Assembly (NCBI GenBank): GCA_013289715.1
Contig: JABCZJ010000016.1
Span: 62,001-126,000 of the forward strand
Direction: 5' to 3'
DNA length: 64,000 nt
Source: Acidobacteriota bacterium
GTDB taxonomy: Bacteria; Acidobacteriota; Terriglobia; Acidiferrales; UBA7541
Positions 51,213-60,555 of the stretch are shown one piece after another (positions within the stretch are counted from its first letter, which is position 1; each line of letters starts with the position of its first letter). The notes beneath the pieces were generated by a model. It had not been told where the DNA came from. It worked only from the letters and a program-made list of their open reading frames with translations, and made no database searches. A program made the translations under genes and the position numbers.

Positions 51213-53384
51213 TCAAAAGCCCTGAACGCCCACCTGCCACATCAAAAATCCCAGAACCTGCGTATCCTCTTCAATCATCTTACTCACCGGACGCCCCTCG
51301 CTGTGGCCCAACTTCGTATCGTACAAGAGCAAAATCGGCCTATCCCCGCCCTGCGCCGCCTGCACTGCCGCCGTCATCTTCCGCGCATGCAAAGGAGCCA
51401 CCCGCGTGTCGCTGTCTCCGGTCAAAAACAAAATCCCGGGATATTTCGTCCCCGGCATCACATGGTGATAAGGCGAATAAGCAAGAAGCGCAGGGAACTG
51501 CTCCGCATCCTCCGACGACCCGTACTCCGGCACCCAATACTTCGCCACCAAAAAATTCTGATAACGCACCATATCCAGCAGCGGATACCCGCACACTATC
51601 GCGCGAAAAAGCTCCGGCCGCTGCGTCAGAGCCGCCCCCATCAACAATCCCCCGTTGCTGCGCCCGGTAATCGCCAGCTTTTCTGCGCGCGTGTACTTAT
51701 TCGCGATCAGCCATTCCGCCGCCGCGTAAAAATCATCAAACACATTCTGCTTTTTCTCCAGCATCCCGGCGCGATGCCAGTCCTCGCCGAACTCCCCGCC
51801 TCCTCGCAAACTCGGCAACGCAAACACGCCGCCATGCTCGACCCACAAGACCGCGTCATCGCGAAACAACGGCGTCTCGCTCACGTCAAACCCGCCATAA
51901 GCCGTCATCAAAACCGGATTCGCCCCGTCCAGCTGCAATCCCTTCTTGTAAAATAAAAACATCGGCACGCGCGTCTTGTCTTTCGATTCGTACCAGACCT
52001 GTTTCACTTCAAACCCGCTCGGATCAACTGGCACCGCCGGTTTCGCCCACACTTCCAGCCCTCGCGCGCCCAGATCATAGCGATAAACTGTCGCCGGTAT
52101 CGCGAACGATTGAAACGAAAAGAACACTTCGCTCGATTTCCATCTCCCCGTAATTCCCGCCACGGTTCCCAATTGTGGCAACGTAACTGCGCCAGCCGCC
52201 TTCCCATCCACTTCAAATACTTTCAGTTCCGAAGCCGCGTTGTGCGAATACTGTGCCACGATTTTCCCGCCCGCCAGGCGGAACTCCTCCATCCGCGATT
52301 CGCCCTCGGGAATAATTTCTTTCCAATGTTCCTGTGAAGGAGTCCGCAGCGGCACCGCCACCATCCGCCACTTCGGCGCCTTCCAATTCGTCTGCAGGTA
52401 CAAAGTATCGTTCGCGATTGTGCCCTGAAAACATCCCGCGAGCGTGTTCACCACCGGCACAACCGGCCCTGCAATCTTCAAATCCTGAAAATAAACCTCC
52501 GATCTGTCACACGCCGACCCGTAAAACACAGTGAACAACAAATATCGCTGGTCCTCGGACAAATCCACGGCCAGAATCTTGTCCGGCGTATAACCGTCGC
52601 CAAAAACCTTGGTGTCCTGCGCCGGATCCGTTCCCATCGCGTGAAAATAAGCCCGCGGCCCTTCCTCCGCCTGTTTCGAATAATAAAATCCAGTCTTGTC
52701 TTTCCTGAATGTGGGGCTGGAAATGTAGCGCGCCCGCGGTAGCACGTCTTTGCGCTCTTTCCCAGTATCAGTGTCCAGAAAATGCAGCGAAACCTCGTCC
52801 TCGCCGCCCTTGCGCACCCCATATCCGATCAGCTTCCCGTCATCCGAAATCCCCTCGAAATTCACGCTGGTAGTGTGATCCGCGCTCAGCTTCGCCGGAT
52901 CCACCAGCACTTCCTCCTCGCCCTTCGCTCCGCGCCGCATATAAAGCACGAACAAATCCTGGTTCGCCGCGCGCCTCGCATAAAAATATCGTCCCCCGCG
53001 CTCGATCGGCAGCCGAATCGTGTCCACCTTGATCAATTCCCCCAGCCGTTTCGCGATCGCATCCTGACCCGGCAATTTCCCCAATACCGCCTGCGTGCAA
53101 GCGTTTTCCGCCTCAATCCAAGCCCGTGTTTCCGCGCTGTCCTGCTCCTCCAGCCAGCGATAAGGATCGTGCACCACGGTTCCGTGAATCGTCTCCGCCA
53201 CATCCTCAATCCGCGCCGCCGGCGGACACTTCGCCTTAGCATCTTGTGCATTCACAGGAGTCACGCTCGCAATCACAAAAAATAAGGGCAGGAAAAATCG
53301 CAGTGGTTTGAAATTGAAAAGGCGCACGGAACTAGAAGAATCTCCGAGCGCAGCGCCGCTACTTGCCGCAAACTCAACTTTCAA
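51213..53384 (-). CDS. Prolyl oligopeptidase, S9A family, secreted
   Basis: The 723-residue protein has a hydrophobic N-terminal signal (FFLPLFFVIASVTPVNAQ), the S9A N-terminal segment GTVVHDPYRWLEEQDSAETRAWIEAEN, a seven-bladed propeller, and the hydrolase domain with the Ser in GRSNGGLLMG, the Asp in GDSDTRVAP and the His in KLGHSEGRP. It cleaves proline-containing oligopeptides. The gap to the M61 gene is about 60 bp, so the peptidase genes form a co-directional block. Confidence 0.94.
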   Translation of the reverse strand: MKVEFAASSGAALGDSSSSVRLFNFKPLRFFLPLFFVIASVTPVNAQDAKAKCPPAARIEDVAETIHGTVVHDPYRWLEEQDSAETRAWIEAENACTQAVLGKLPGQDAIAKRLGELIKVDTIRLPIERGGRYFYARRAANQDLFVLYMRRGAKGEEEVLVDPAKLSADHTTSVNFEGISDDGKLIGYGVRKGGEDEVSLHFLDTDTGKERKDVLPRARYISSPTFRKDKTGFYYSKQAEEGPRAYFHAMGTDPAQDTKVFGDGYTPDKILAVDLSEDQRYLLFTVFYGSACDRSEVYFQDLKIAGPVVPVVNTLAGCFQGTIANDTLYLQTNWKAPKWRMVAVPLRTPSQEHWKEIIPEGESRMEEFRLAGGKIVAQYSHNAASELKVFEVDGKAAGAVTLPQLGTVAGITGRWKSSEVFFSFQSFAIPATVYRYDLGARGLEVWAKPAVPVDPSGFEVKQVWYESKDKTRVPMFLFYKKGLQLDGANPVLMTAYGGFDVSETPLFRDDAVLWVEHGGVFALPSLRGGGEFGEDWHRAGMLEKKQNVFDDFYAAAEWLIANKYTRAEKLAITGRSNGGLLMGAALTQRPELFRAIVCGYPLLDMVRYQNFLVAKYWVPEYGSSEDAEQFPALLAYSPYHHVMPGTKYPGILFLTGDSDTRVAPLHARKMTAAVQAAQGGDRPILLLYDTKLGHSEGRPVSKMIEEDTQVLGFLMWQVGVQGF

Positions 53385-53406
53385 TAAATTCCTCCAGCGC
53401 GGACCT

Positions 53407-54606
53407 TCACGTTACCGGCGTGGCCGTCTTCCGAGGCGGATTAAAAAATGGCAAGTCCCTCACCGTCGCACGTACCTTATGACGCACCGCTTCCACCGTC
53501 AGTTCCATCTGCAATTCCGTCCCCGCCGCCGCGTGCTCGCGCTGCAAACTCCCCAGCGCGATCATTTTCTTCAGCGTCGGCGACCACGTCGTCGAAGTGG
53601 CCTTGCCCACCTGCAATCCGCCGCGATACACCGGCACATGCGCGCGCGAAGCCGTGCTCTGCACCTGCGGCCCCAATCCCACCGCGTCGTAAAGCCGCTC
53701 CACGTCTTCCCAACGCACGTCCAGCCCCATCAACAGCCGCTTCGGCCCGCGTTCGTTTTCCGCCACCAGCGCCTCGCGCCCGATAAAATATTCCTTCTTC
53801 AGGTCCACCATCTTGCCCAACCCCAATTCGTAAGGCGAGTATTTCTGCGCTTCAATCAACGCCCGTTTGCTGCTGGTGTAATCCACCTCCAACATGATCA
53901 ATCCCGCCTCGATCCGCGCCACGTCGAGCGCAATGATTCCGGCCGGGTGCAAATCAAAAGGGCGCCCGTTCTCCATCAGCGCGTCCCAAACGCGCGGCGC
54001 ATCCTGCCAAGGAATCCATATCTCATACCCCAGATCGCCCGTATAACCAGTCCGCGAGATATCCACGTCCACGCCGCCAATTTTCCCGCGCGTATACCGA
54101 AAGTATTTCAGATTCGCAATATCCGCCTCCGCCACCATCTTCAACAGGCGCCCCGAAGTCGGCCCCTGCAGCGCCAGCGCCGCCACTTTGTCCGAAATAT
54201 CTTCGATCTGCACATCCAGCCCCAGCGCATTCTGGTGAAACCAACGAATGCTCGGATCCGCCGCCGTCCAACGATACGAATTCTCCCCCAGCCGCGAGAT
54301 CGTCCCGTCATCAATCACTTTCCCCTGCTCGTCGCACCAGCAGCAGTAAATCACCTGCCCGATCGCGACCTTATGAATGTCCCGCGTGATCACCCGGTTC
54401 ACGAATTTCGTCGCGTCCTTCCCCTCGATCCGGTATTTGTATAGCGGCGTCACATCAATCAGCGCGCAAGCATTGCGAATCGCGTTGTACTCGTGGTCGT
54501 GATGCATTTCGTACACGCTCACCGCGTAGTACCCCGACCACTCGCGATAATTCATGCTCTCGCACAATTTCAAAGTTCTATCGTGAACCGCAGTCCCAAT
54601 CGGCAC
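53407..54606 (-). CDS. GcvT-like aminomethyltransferase family protein
   Basis: The 399-residue protein has the folate-binding GcvT fold: HDHEYNAIRNACALIDVTPLY, a VNRVITRDI segment, ISRTGYTGDLGYEIWIP and the C-terminal barrel (LGSLQREHAAAGTELQMEL). It is not part of a glycine cleavage set: no gcvH or gcvP is near. Related folate-dependent proteins include sarcosine/dimethylglycine enzymes and aromatic O-demethylases such as LigM, so a methyl-transfer role is likely but the substrate is open. The GTG at 54606 has AGGAG 5 nt upstream. It is divergent from two FAD oxidoreductase genes. Confidence 0.8.
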   Translation of the reverse strand: MPIGTAVHDRTLKLCESMNYREWSGYYAVSVYEMHHDHEYNAIRNACALIDVTPLYKYRIEGKDATKFVNRVITRDIHKVAIGQVIYCCWCDEQGKVIDDGTISRLGENSYRWTAADPSIRWFHQNALGLDVQIEDISDKVAALALQGPTSGRLLKMVAEADIANLKYFRYTRGKIGGVDVDISRTGYTGDLGYEIWIPWQDAPRVWDALMENGRPFDLHPAGIIALDVARIEAGLIMLEVDYTSSKRALIEAQKYSPYELGLGKMVDLKKEYFIGREALVAENERGPKRLLMGLDVRWEDVERLYDAVGLGPQVQSTASRAHVPVYRGGLQVGKATSTTWSPTLKKMIALGSLQREHAAAGTELQMELTVEAVRHKVRATVRDLPFFNPPRKTATPVT

Positions 54607-54702
54607 AGTCACTCCTAGCCACAAGAAAAACCCCACAACACGCAGCCCGCGATTATAGTGCCCGCGCTACCCCAGTCGCAACGTTTAGCCGCGCGTCAAT
54701 CA

Positions 54703-54730
54703 TCACTTGTCACTCGTCACTCATCACTGC
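54703..54730. repeat. Heptanucleotide tandem repeat (four TCACTNN units)
   Basis: TCACTTG, TCACTCG, TCACTCA and TCACTGC follow one another in the divergent spacer between the GcvT-like and FAD oxidoreductase genes. A similar seven-base periodic run is found downstream of the pair at 58090-58110. Confidence 0.7.
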
Positions 54731-54846
54731 CTCCCTGACTCCAAGTCAGCCATCCACGCTTCTTCCTTGTGACTCCGCGCCCCCGCCTGTAAAATGCTTC
54801 GGCTCCGGTGTTCATCCTTCGAACGGGGGAATCACCCGCATAATCC

Positions 54847-56433
54847 ATGGCAAAGAAATACGACGTAATCGTAATCGGCGGCGGCCATAACGGCCTCGTG
54901 AACGCGGCCTACCTCGCCAAAGCCGGCAAAAAAGTCCTGGTCCTAGAAAAACGTTACGTCCTTGGAGGCGCTGCCGTCACCGAAGAAATCGTCCCCGGCT
55001 TCAAATTTTCGGTTTTCTCCTACGTAGTCTCGCTCCTCCGCCCAGAAATCATTCGCGATCTCGATCTCCCCCGCCACGGCCTGGAAATTCTTCCGCTCGA
55101 CGGCACCATGACCCCCATGCCCAGCGGTGATTACCTCTGGCGCCAGAACGATCACGGCAAAACGCGGCGCGAGCTCGAGCGCCACTCCAAACTCGACGCC
55201 GAAGCCTACGAAGAATTCGGCAAGTCCATGGTCGCCATGTGCCGCTTCGTAAAACCGATACTGGGAATGATCCCGCCCGATCCCACGTCCCTCGATCCGC
55301 GCGACCTGAAAAAACTAGCCTTCCTCGGCAAACGTTTCCAGAATCTCGACGCCGAAGACAAATACAATCTCGTCCAGCTCATGACCATGAGCGCCGCCGA
55401 TTTCCTCGACCAGTGGTTTGAGACCGACGTGCTCAAAGCCACCATGTCCGCCTCCGGAATCATCGGCACGTTTCTAGGAATTCGTTCGCCCGGCACCGCC
55501 TACGTTTTGCTGCACCATTACATGGGCGAAATCGACGGTGCCTTCCGCTCCTGGGGTTTCAGCCGCGGCGGCACCGGCGCCATTTCCAACGCCATCGCCG
55601 GCGCAGCTCTCGAAGCCGGCGTCGAAATCCGCAAGGAAGTAGCGGTCTCGAAAATTCTCATAAAAAATGGCGTCGCCCAGGGCGTCGTCCTCGAAGGCGG
55701 CGAAGAAATTCACGCCGGCATCGTCTCGTCGAGCGTCGATCCCAATCTCACGTTCCTGAAATTCATCGAAGCCCGCGAACTCCCCGGCGATTTCCTCGAA
55801 GATGTGCGCCGCTATAAATATCGCGGCTCATCCGGCAAAGTGAATCTCGCACTCGATGGCCTGCCGGATTTCACTTGCCTCCCGGGTCCGGGAAATCATC
55901 TCCGCGGCGCGATTTCCATTTCGCCTTCCATGGAATATATGGAGCGCGCCTACGACCAGGCCAAGTACGGCGAATTTTCCCGCCGCCCCTACATTGATAT
56001 GGTCATTCCGTCGCTCACCGATCCCTCCGTCGCGCCGCCCGGAAAACACATCCTTTCCTGCTTCGTGCAATACGCGCCCTACAAGCTCGCTTCCGGCACA
56101 TGGGACGAGCAGCGCGAGGCCTTCGGCAACACGGTCATCGACACGATTTCGCAATTCGCGCCCAACCTGAAAAATCTCATCATCGGAAAACAGTTCATCA
56201 CTCCGCTCGATATCGAACGCCAGACCGGTCTCACCGAAGGAAATATTTTTCAAGGCGAACTTTCGCTCGAACAACTGTTTTTCTTGCGTCCCGCCGCGGG
56301 CTGGGCGCGTTACCGCACTCCCATCAAAAAATTGTATATGTGTGGCTCAGCGACGCATCCCGGCGGCGGCATCATGGGCGCGCCCGGCCGCTTGGCCGCG
56401 CTCGAAATTTTGAAAGACACGGGGAGAAGTTAG
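54847..56433 (+). CDS. NAD(P)/FAD-dependent oxidoreductase, phytoene desaturase-like/PYROXD2-like (first copy)
   Basis: The 528-residue flavoprotein has an N-terminal dinucleotide-binding motif (VIVIGGGHNGLVNAAYLAKAG, residues 7-27) and the FAD segment ALLGGAAVTEE-like VLGGAAVTEEIVPGFKFS. The C-terminal FAD motif is KKLYMCGSATHPGGGIMGAPG. It is of the CrtI/PYROXD2 type, mostly uncharacterised in bacteria. The start is the ATG at 54847. The second, diverged copy starts 2 bp after its stop. Confidence 0.85.
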   Translation: MAKKYDVIVIGGGHNGLVNAAYLAKAGKKVLVLEKRYVLGGAAVTEEIVPGFKFSVFSYVVSLLRPEIIRDLDLPRHGLEILPLDGTMTPMPSGDYLWRQNDHGKTRRELERHSKLDAEAYEEFGKSMVAMCRFVKPILGMIPPDPTSLDPRDLKKLAFLGKRFQNLDAEDKYNLVQLMTMSAADFLDQWFETDVLKATMSASGIIGTFLGIRSPGTAYVLLHHYMGEIDGAFRSWGFSRGGTGAISNAIAGAALEAGVEIRKEVAVSKILIKNGVAQGVVLEGGEEIHAGIVSSSVDPNLTFLKFIEARELPGDFLEDVRRYKYRGSSGKVNLALDGLPDFTCLPGPGNHLRGAISISPSMEYMERAYDQAKYGEFSRRPYIDMVIPSLTDPSVAPPGKHILSCFVQYAPYKLASGTWDEQREAFGNTVIDTISQFAPNLKNLIIGKQFITPLDIERQTGLTEGNIFQGELSLEQLFFLRPAAGWARYRTPIKKLYMCGSATHPGGGIMGAPGRLAALEILKDTGRS

Positions 56434-56435
56434 GC

Positions 56436-58025
56436 GTGGCCGCGAAGCGCGACATCATCATTCTCGGCGGCGGGCACAACGCTCTCGTCGCCGCTTTCTA
56501 TCTCGCGAAAAAAGGCCACAAGCCGCTCGTCCTCGAACGCCGCTCCATTGTCGGCGGAGCCGCCGTCACCGAAGAGTTTCATCCCGGCTTCAAATGTTCC
56601 ACCGTCGCGCATGCCGGCGGCCCTCCGCTCGCGACGATTGTCAAAGACATGCAACTCGCCCGTCACGGCCTGGAAAAACTCGAATCGCCCGTGCGCGTCT
56701 TTGCGCCCGCGCCCGATGGCCGCGCGCTCGTCCTGCACACCGATCCGTCGGCTTCCGCCCGCCAGATTGATAATTTTTCCAAAAAAGACGGCGCAAAATA
56801 TTTCGAGCTTTCCAAAGAGATCGCTCGCGCCGGCGCGATCGCCAGCGAACTGCTCGATCTGACTCCGCCGGTCATCGAAAAGCCTTCCAACGAAGATCTC
56901 TGGAAGCTTCTGAAGCTCGGGCGCAAAGTCCGCGGCCTCGGAAAAAAAGAAATGATGCAACTGATCCGCTGGGGCCCCATGGCCGTGGCGGATTTTGTCG
57001 CCGAATTTTTTGAAACCGATCTGCTGCGCGCCGTAGTAGCCGCGCGCGGAATTTTCGGCGCCTCGCTCGGCCCCTGGTCCGCAGGTTCCACCGCATTGCT
57101 TCTGCTGCGCGCCGCTGCTGACCCGCATCCGGTAGGGAACTCCGCCTACCCGCGCGGCGGCATGGGCGCGCTCACCGCCGCGATGGCCGCAGCCGCGAAA
57201 GAAGCCGGCGCTGAAATCCGCACCAGCGCGGAAGTCGCGCAAATTCTGGTGACACACGGCGCAGTCACCGGCGTCGCGCTCGCAAATGGCGAAGAAATGT
57301 CAGCGAGAGCGGTAGTTTCCGGCGCCGATCCGCGCCGCACCCTGCTCGGCCTTCTCGACCCGGTCCACTTGCCACCCAGCTTCGTCGTGAAAATGCTCAA
57401 TTTCCGCAGCAATGGTGTCGCCGCAAAAATAAATGTCGCGCTCGACGGCCTGCCAACATTCACCGCGCTCAGACAAACCTCCGACGGCACTGCCGCGCTC
57501 GCCGGACGCATCCACATCGGTCCAGGAATCGACTATCTCGAGCACGCCTTCGACGACTCCAAATACGGTGAATTTTCCCGCGCCCCCTTTCTCGATATTT
57601 CCATCCCCACAATCCTCGATAATTCGCTCGCCCCCGCCGGCAAGCACGTCATGTCCATCTACATGCAGTTCGCGCCCTACAAATTAAAATCCAGCGACTG
57701 GTCGCAACAACGAGACGCCCTGCGCGACACCGTAATCAAGACCGTCGTGGAATACGCCCCCGATTTCCCCGCGAAAATCCTGGCGCTCCAAACTCTAACG
57801 CCGCAAGATCTCGAAGCCACCTATGGCCTAACAGGCGGCCACCCATTCCACGGCGAACTAGCCCTAGACCAAATTTTCACCATGCGCCCGCTCCTAGGCT
57901 GGGCCCGCTACGCCACCCCAGTGAAAAACCTCTACCTCTGCGGCAACGGCACCCACCCCGGCAACGGCGTAACCGGCGCCTCCGGCCACAACGCCGCCCG
58001 CGAAATCGCGAAACACCTCCGCTAA
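56436..58025 (+). CDS. NAD(P)/FAD-dependent oxidoreductase, phytoene desaturase-like/PYROXD2-like (second copy)
   Basis: The 529-residue flavoprotein is a distant paralogue of the preceding one. It has IIILGGGHNALVAAFYLAKKG (residues 6-26), IVGGAAVTEEFHPGFKC and a C-terminal NLYLCGNGTHPGNGVTGASG. The GTG at 56436 is right after the TAG of the first copy, with GGGGAGA inside its end. A two-subunit enzyme is plausible but not known. Confidence 0.85.
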   Translation: MAAKRDIIILGGGHNALVAAFYLAKKGHKPLVLERRSIVGGAAVTEEFHPGFKCSTVAHAGGPPLATIVKDMQLARHGLEKLESPVRVFAPAPDGRALVLHTDPSASARQIDNFSKKDGAKYFELSKEIARAGAIASELLDLTPPVIEKPSNEDLWKLLKLGRKVRGLGKKEMMQLIRWGPMAVADFVAEFFETDLLRAVVAARGIFGASLGPWSAGSTALLLLRAAADPHPVGNSAYPRGGMGALTAAMAAAAKEAGAEIRTSAEVAQILVTHGAVTGVALANGEEMSARAVVSGADPRRTLLGLLDPVHLPPSFVVKMLNFRSNGVAAKINVALDGLPTFTALRQTSDGTAALAGRIHIGPGIDYLEHAFDDSKYGEFSRAPFLDISIPTILDNSLAPAGKHVMSIYMQFAPYKLKSSDWSQQRDALRDTVIKTVVEYAPDFPAKILALQTLTPQDLEATYGLTGGHPFHGELALDQIFTMRPLLGWARYATPVKNLYLCGNGTHPGNGVTGASGHNAAREIAKHLR

Positions 58026-58089
58026 AATCCCTCATCCGCGATCATCTCCAGCAAACACGCCTCCACGGATGCGCTCGCGGTTTTCTAGC

Positions 58090-58110
58090 CACTAATCACT
58101 CGCTACTAGC
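58090..58110. repeat. Heptanucleotide tandem repeat (CACTAAT, CACTCGC, TACTAGC)
   Basis: Three degenerate seven-base units downstream of the FAD oxidoreductase pair. They resemble the run at 54703-54730, which lies upstream of the same pair. Confidence 0.6.
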
Positions 58111-58166
58111 CGCTGCCTTTTTCACCAACGATAGGTAATCTGCTCGCCGGGGACTATCCTGTGGCT

Positions 58167-58247
58167 ATGGCCAGTCGATACATTGAAAACGTACCCGAGG
58201 AACTTTACGACGCCCTCCGCCGAGGCGCGCCAAGGAACCGCACTTGA
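58167..58247 (+). pseudogene. Truncated FitA/VapB-like antitoxin reading frame (26 residues)
   Basis: The frame from ATG 58167 encodes MASRYIENVPEELYDALRRG and six more residues, ending RNRT and TGA. The start pattern (VPEELYDALRR) is that of ribbon-helix-helix antitoxins of VapBC/FitAB modules, which are normally about 75-85 residues long. The remainder and any toxin gene are missing. The TTG start of the next gene overlaps the stop (TTGA). It is best read as a relic; a leader peptide is a less likely option. Confidence 0.5.
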
Positions 58248-59203
58248 ATCCTGACCGCCGAAGTTTCTTGCGATCTCTAGCCGCCGCCGGAGCCGCCGCC
58301 GCGCTCCCGGGAATTCCGCTCCTGAATCATGGCAACGTGAACGCGGCCGTCGCTGCCGCCGAGTCCTTCGACTTCGTCTTCTTCACCGACACGCACATCC
58401 AGCCCGAACTAGACGCCGCGCACGGCTGCCAAATGGCCTTCGCAAAAATCGCAGCAGCCAAACCCGAATTCGCCATCTGCGGCGGCGACATGGTTTTCGA
58501 CGCTCTCGACGTCCCCCGCACCCGTGCCGACATGCTCTTCGATCTCTACCAGCGCACCGAAGCCACCATCCAAGCGCCGCTATATCACACCATCGGCAAC
58601 CACGACCTCTATGGCATCCTTAGCAAGAGCGGCGCCATTCCCACCGATCCCGGCTACGGCAAGAAAATGTTCGAAGACCGCATCGGCGCCCGCACCTACT
58701 ATTCCTTCAATCATCGCGGCTACCATTTCATCGTCCTCGATTCCATTTTCCCCACGCCCGATCGCCTCTGGGAAGGCCGCATTGACGATGCGCAGCTGCG
58801 CTGGCTCGCGCACGACCTCGCGGCCATCCCGCCGGCCGCGCCCATCGTCGTCATCACCCACGTGCCGCTGATCACCGGTTATCTCGCCTACGGTCCCAAG
58901 CCGGACGGCACACGGCGCTACGATACCGTGTCCGTGGCAAATTCCGCTGCCGTGATCGCCTTGTTCGCGGCGCACAACGTTCTCGCCGTGCTGCAGGGCC
59001 ATCTCCACATCAATGAGCTGGTGAACTACAAAGATTGCCAGTACGCATGCTGCGGCGCGGTGTGCGGCAATTGGTGGCACGGCCCGCGTCTCGATTTCCC
59101 CGAAGGGTTCACCATCGTCAGCCTGCGCGAAGGAAAAATCTCCTGGCGCTACGAAACCTACGGCTTCCAGAGCGTCGCGCCCAACCCCCGCTATAAATCC
59201 TAA
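58244..59203 (+). CDS. Tat-exported metallophosphoesterase
   Basis: The 319-residue protein has a twin-arginine signal (RRSFLRSLAAAGAAAALPG, residues 4-22) and calcineurin-like metal motifs: FFTDTHIQ, CGGDMVFD, GNHDLYG, ITHVPLI and QGHLHINE. These bind two metal ions, and such proteins hydrolyse phosphomonoesters or diesters in the periplasm. The start is a TTG with AAGGA 9 nt upstream. It is followed 38 bp later by an amidohydrolase. Confidence 0.88.
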   Translation: MNPDRRSFLRSLAAAGAAAALPGIPLLNHGNVNAAVAAAESFDFVFFTDTHIQPELDAAHGCQMAFAKIAAAKPEFAICGGDMVFDALDVPRTRADMLFDLYQRTEATIQAPLYHTIGNHDLYGILSKSGAIPTDPGYGKKMFEDRIGARTYYSFNHRGYHFIVLDSIFPTPDRLWEGRIDDAQLRWLAHDLAAIPPAAPIVVITHVPLITGYLAYGPKPDGTRRYDTVSVANSAAVIALFAAHNVLAVLQGHLHINELVNYKDCQYACCGAVCGNWWHGPRLDFPEGFTIVSLREGKISWRYETYGFQSVAPNPRYKS

Positions 59204-59241
59204 ATCACCAACCAAAATTGGTTTATCATCGCGGCTACCAA

Positions 59242-60555
59242 ATGAACCCGCCGCGCGCCATCCTCACCCTGGTTCTAGCCGCAACTGTCGCATTCCTTTG
59301 CAACACTCAACTCCACGCGCAAACCGCGCAACCGCGGTCTGCACCCGGCGCGCACCCGATCGTCCTCCACGCTGGACGCCTGCTCGACGTAGAATCGGGC
59401 CGCATCATCACCCCGGGCGAAATCCTGATCGAGGGCGACGTCATAAAAGAAGTCAGCGCAAAAGTCACTCACCCCGCCGGAGCGGAAATTATCGATCTAG
59501 GCGATACCACTCTTCTGCCCGGCCTGATTGACGCGCACGTGCATCTCTTTCTCCATCCCGGCGCGGAAGATCTGCAAACCGTGCAGGAATCCGTTCCGCA
59601 GCGCACCATCATGGCCACACTCGCCGCGCGCGACGATCTCCTCGCCGGATTTACGGCCGAGCGAGACATGGGCACCGAAGGCGCCGGCTCCGCAGACACC
59701 GCGGTGCGCGACGCCATCAATCGCGGCGAAATTCCCGGCCCGCGCCTGCGCATCAGCGGCAACGCCATCAATATTCTCGGCGGCCACGAAGACGCGATCG
59801 GCTACAACCCCGAGCAGCACGTCCTCCCCAACGCCACCTACGCCAACAATTCCACGGAACTCGTCACCGTAATCCGACAGCAACTGAAAGAAGGCGCAGA
59901 CTTCATCAAGATTTACGAAACCGGTGCGGACACGATCGCCAACGGAAAATTCTCGACTCCCTTCCAGTACAGCGAAGAAGAACTCACCGCCGCGGTCCAC
60001 GAAGCCGCGCGCAGCGGCAACCGCGTCGCCGTCCACGCCACGGGCGAACCCGGAACACTCTACGCCGCCCGCGCCGGGGTGGAATCCGTTGACCACGCTT
60101 ATCAACTCAGCGACGAGACCATGCGCATCATGCGCGAAAAGCAAATCTTCGCCGTCCCCACTTTCACCATCTCGGAATATTTTGCAGACCACGCCGCGAC
60201 GCCAGAAGCCGCCGCGCGCGAACGCGCCCTGATCGGGCTGCACAGCAGCGAATTCAAAAGGCAGCTCGCTGCGGGCGTCCCCATTGCAATGGGCTCAGAC
60301 GTCGGCCCATTTCGGCACGGCACGCAAGCGCGCGAATTCATGCTGATGGTGAAATACGGAATGTCGCCGCTCGCCGCGATCCAAGCCGGCACGCTGAACG
60401 GCGCAAGATTGCTGGGCTGGCCAGATAAGATCGGCATGCTGAAGCCCGGCTATCAGGCAGACATCGTCGCCGTCCCCGGCAATCCGCTCGAAGACATTTC
60501 CGCGCTCGAAAAAGCTTCCTTCGTAATGAAAGCCGGCGTCGTCTACCGCAAATAA
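59242..60555 (+). CDS. Secreted amidohydrolase (imidazolonepropionase/prolidase-type)
   Basis: The 437-residue metal-dependent hydrolase has a signal peptide (LAATVAFLCNTQLHAQ), the HxH motif LLPGLIDAHVHLFLHPG, a lysine in FIKIYETGAD (likely carboxylated), His in VAVHATGEPG and SVDHAYQ, and catalytic Asp in IAMGSDVG. Secreted members of this family cleave dipeptides or cyclic amides. The ATG at 59242 is preferred over an in-frame start at 59218. Confidence 0.88.
   Translation: MNPPRAILTLVLAATVAFLCNTQLHAQTAQPRSAPGAHPIVLHAGRLLDVESGRIITPGEILIEGDVIKEVSAKVTHPAGAEIIDLGDTTLLPGLIDAHVHLFLHPGAEDLQTVQESVPQRTIMATLAARDDLLAGFTAERDMGTEGAGSADTAVRDAINRGEIPGPRLRISGNAINILGGHEDAIGYNPEQHVLPNATYANNSTELVTVIRQQLKEGADFIKIYETGADTIANGKFSTPFQYSEEELTAAVHEAARSGNRVAVHATGEPGTLYAARAGVESVDHAYQLSDETMRIMREKQIFAVPTFTISEYFADHAATPEAAARERALIGLHSSEFKRQLAAGVPIAMGSDVGPFRHGTQAREFMLMVKYGMSPLAAIQAGTLNGARLLGWPDKIGMLKPGYQADIVAVPGNPLEDISALEKASFVMKAGVVYRK

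Noticed and set aside
54703..54730. Possible CRISPR-like repeats
   Set aside because: Units are 7 bp with no spacers and no cas genes; it is a short tandem repeat.
58711..59240. The 15-mer TCATCGCGGCTACCA occurs at 58711-58725 and at 59226-59240
   Set aside because: One copy is inside a coding motif and the other in a short spacer; there is no extended identity, so this is likely chance or a very small duplication.
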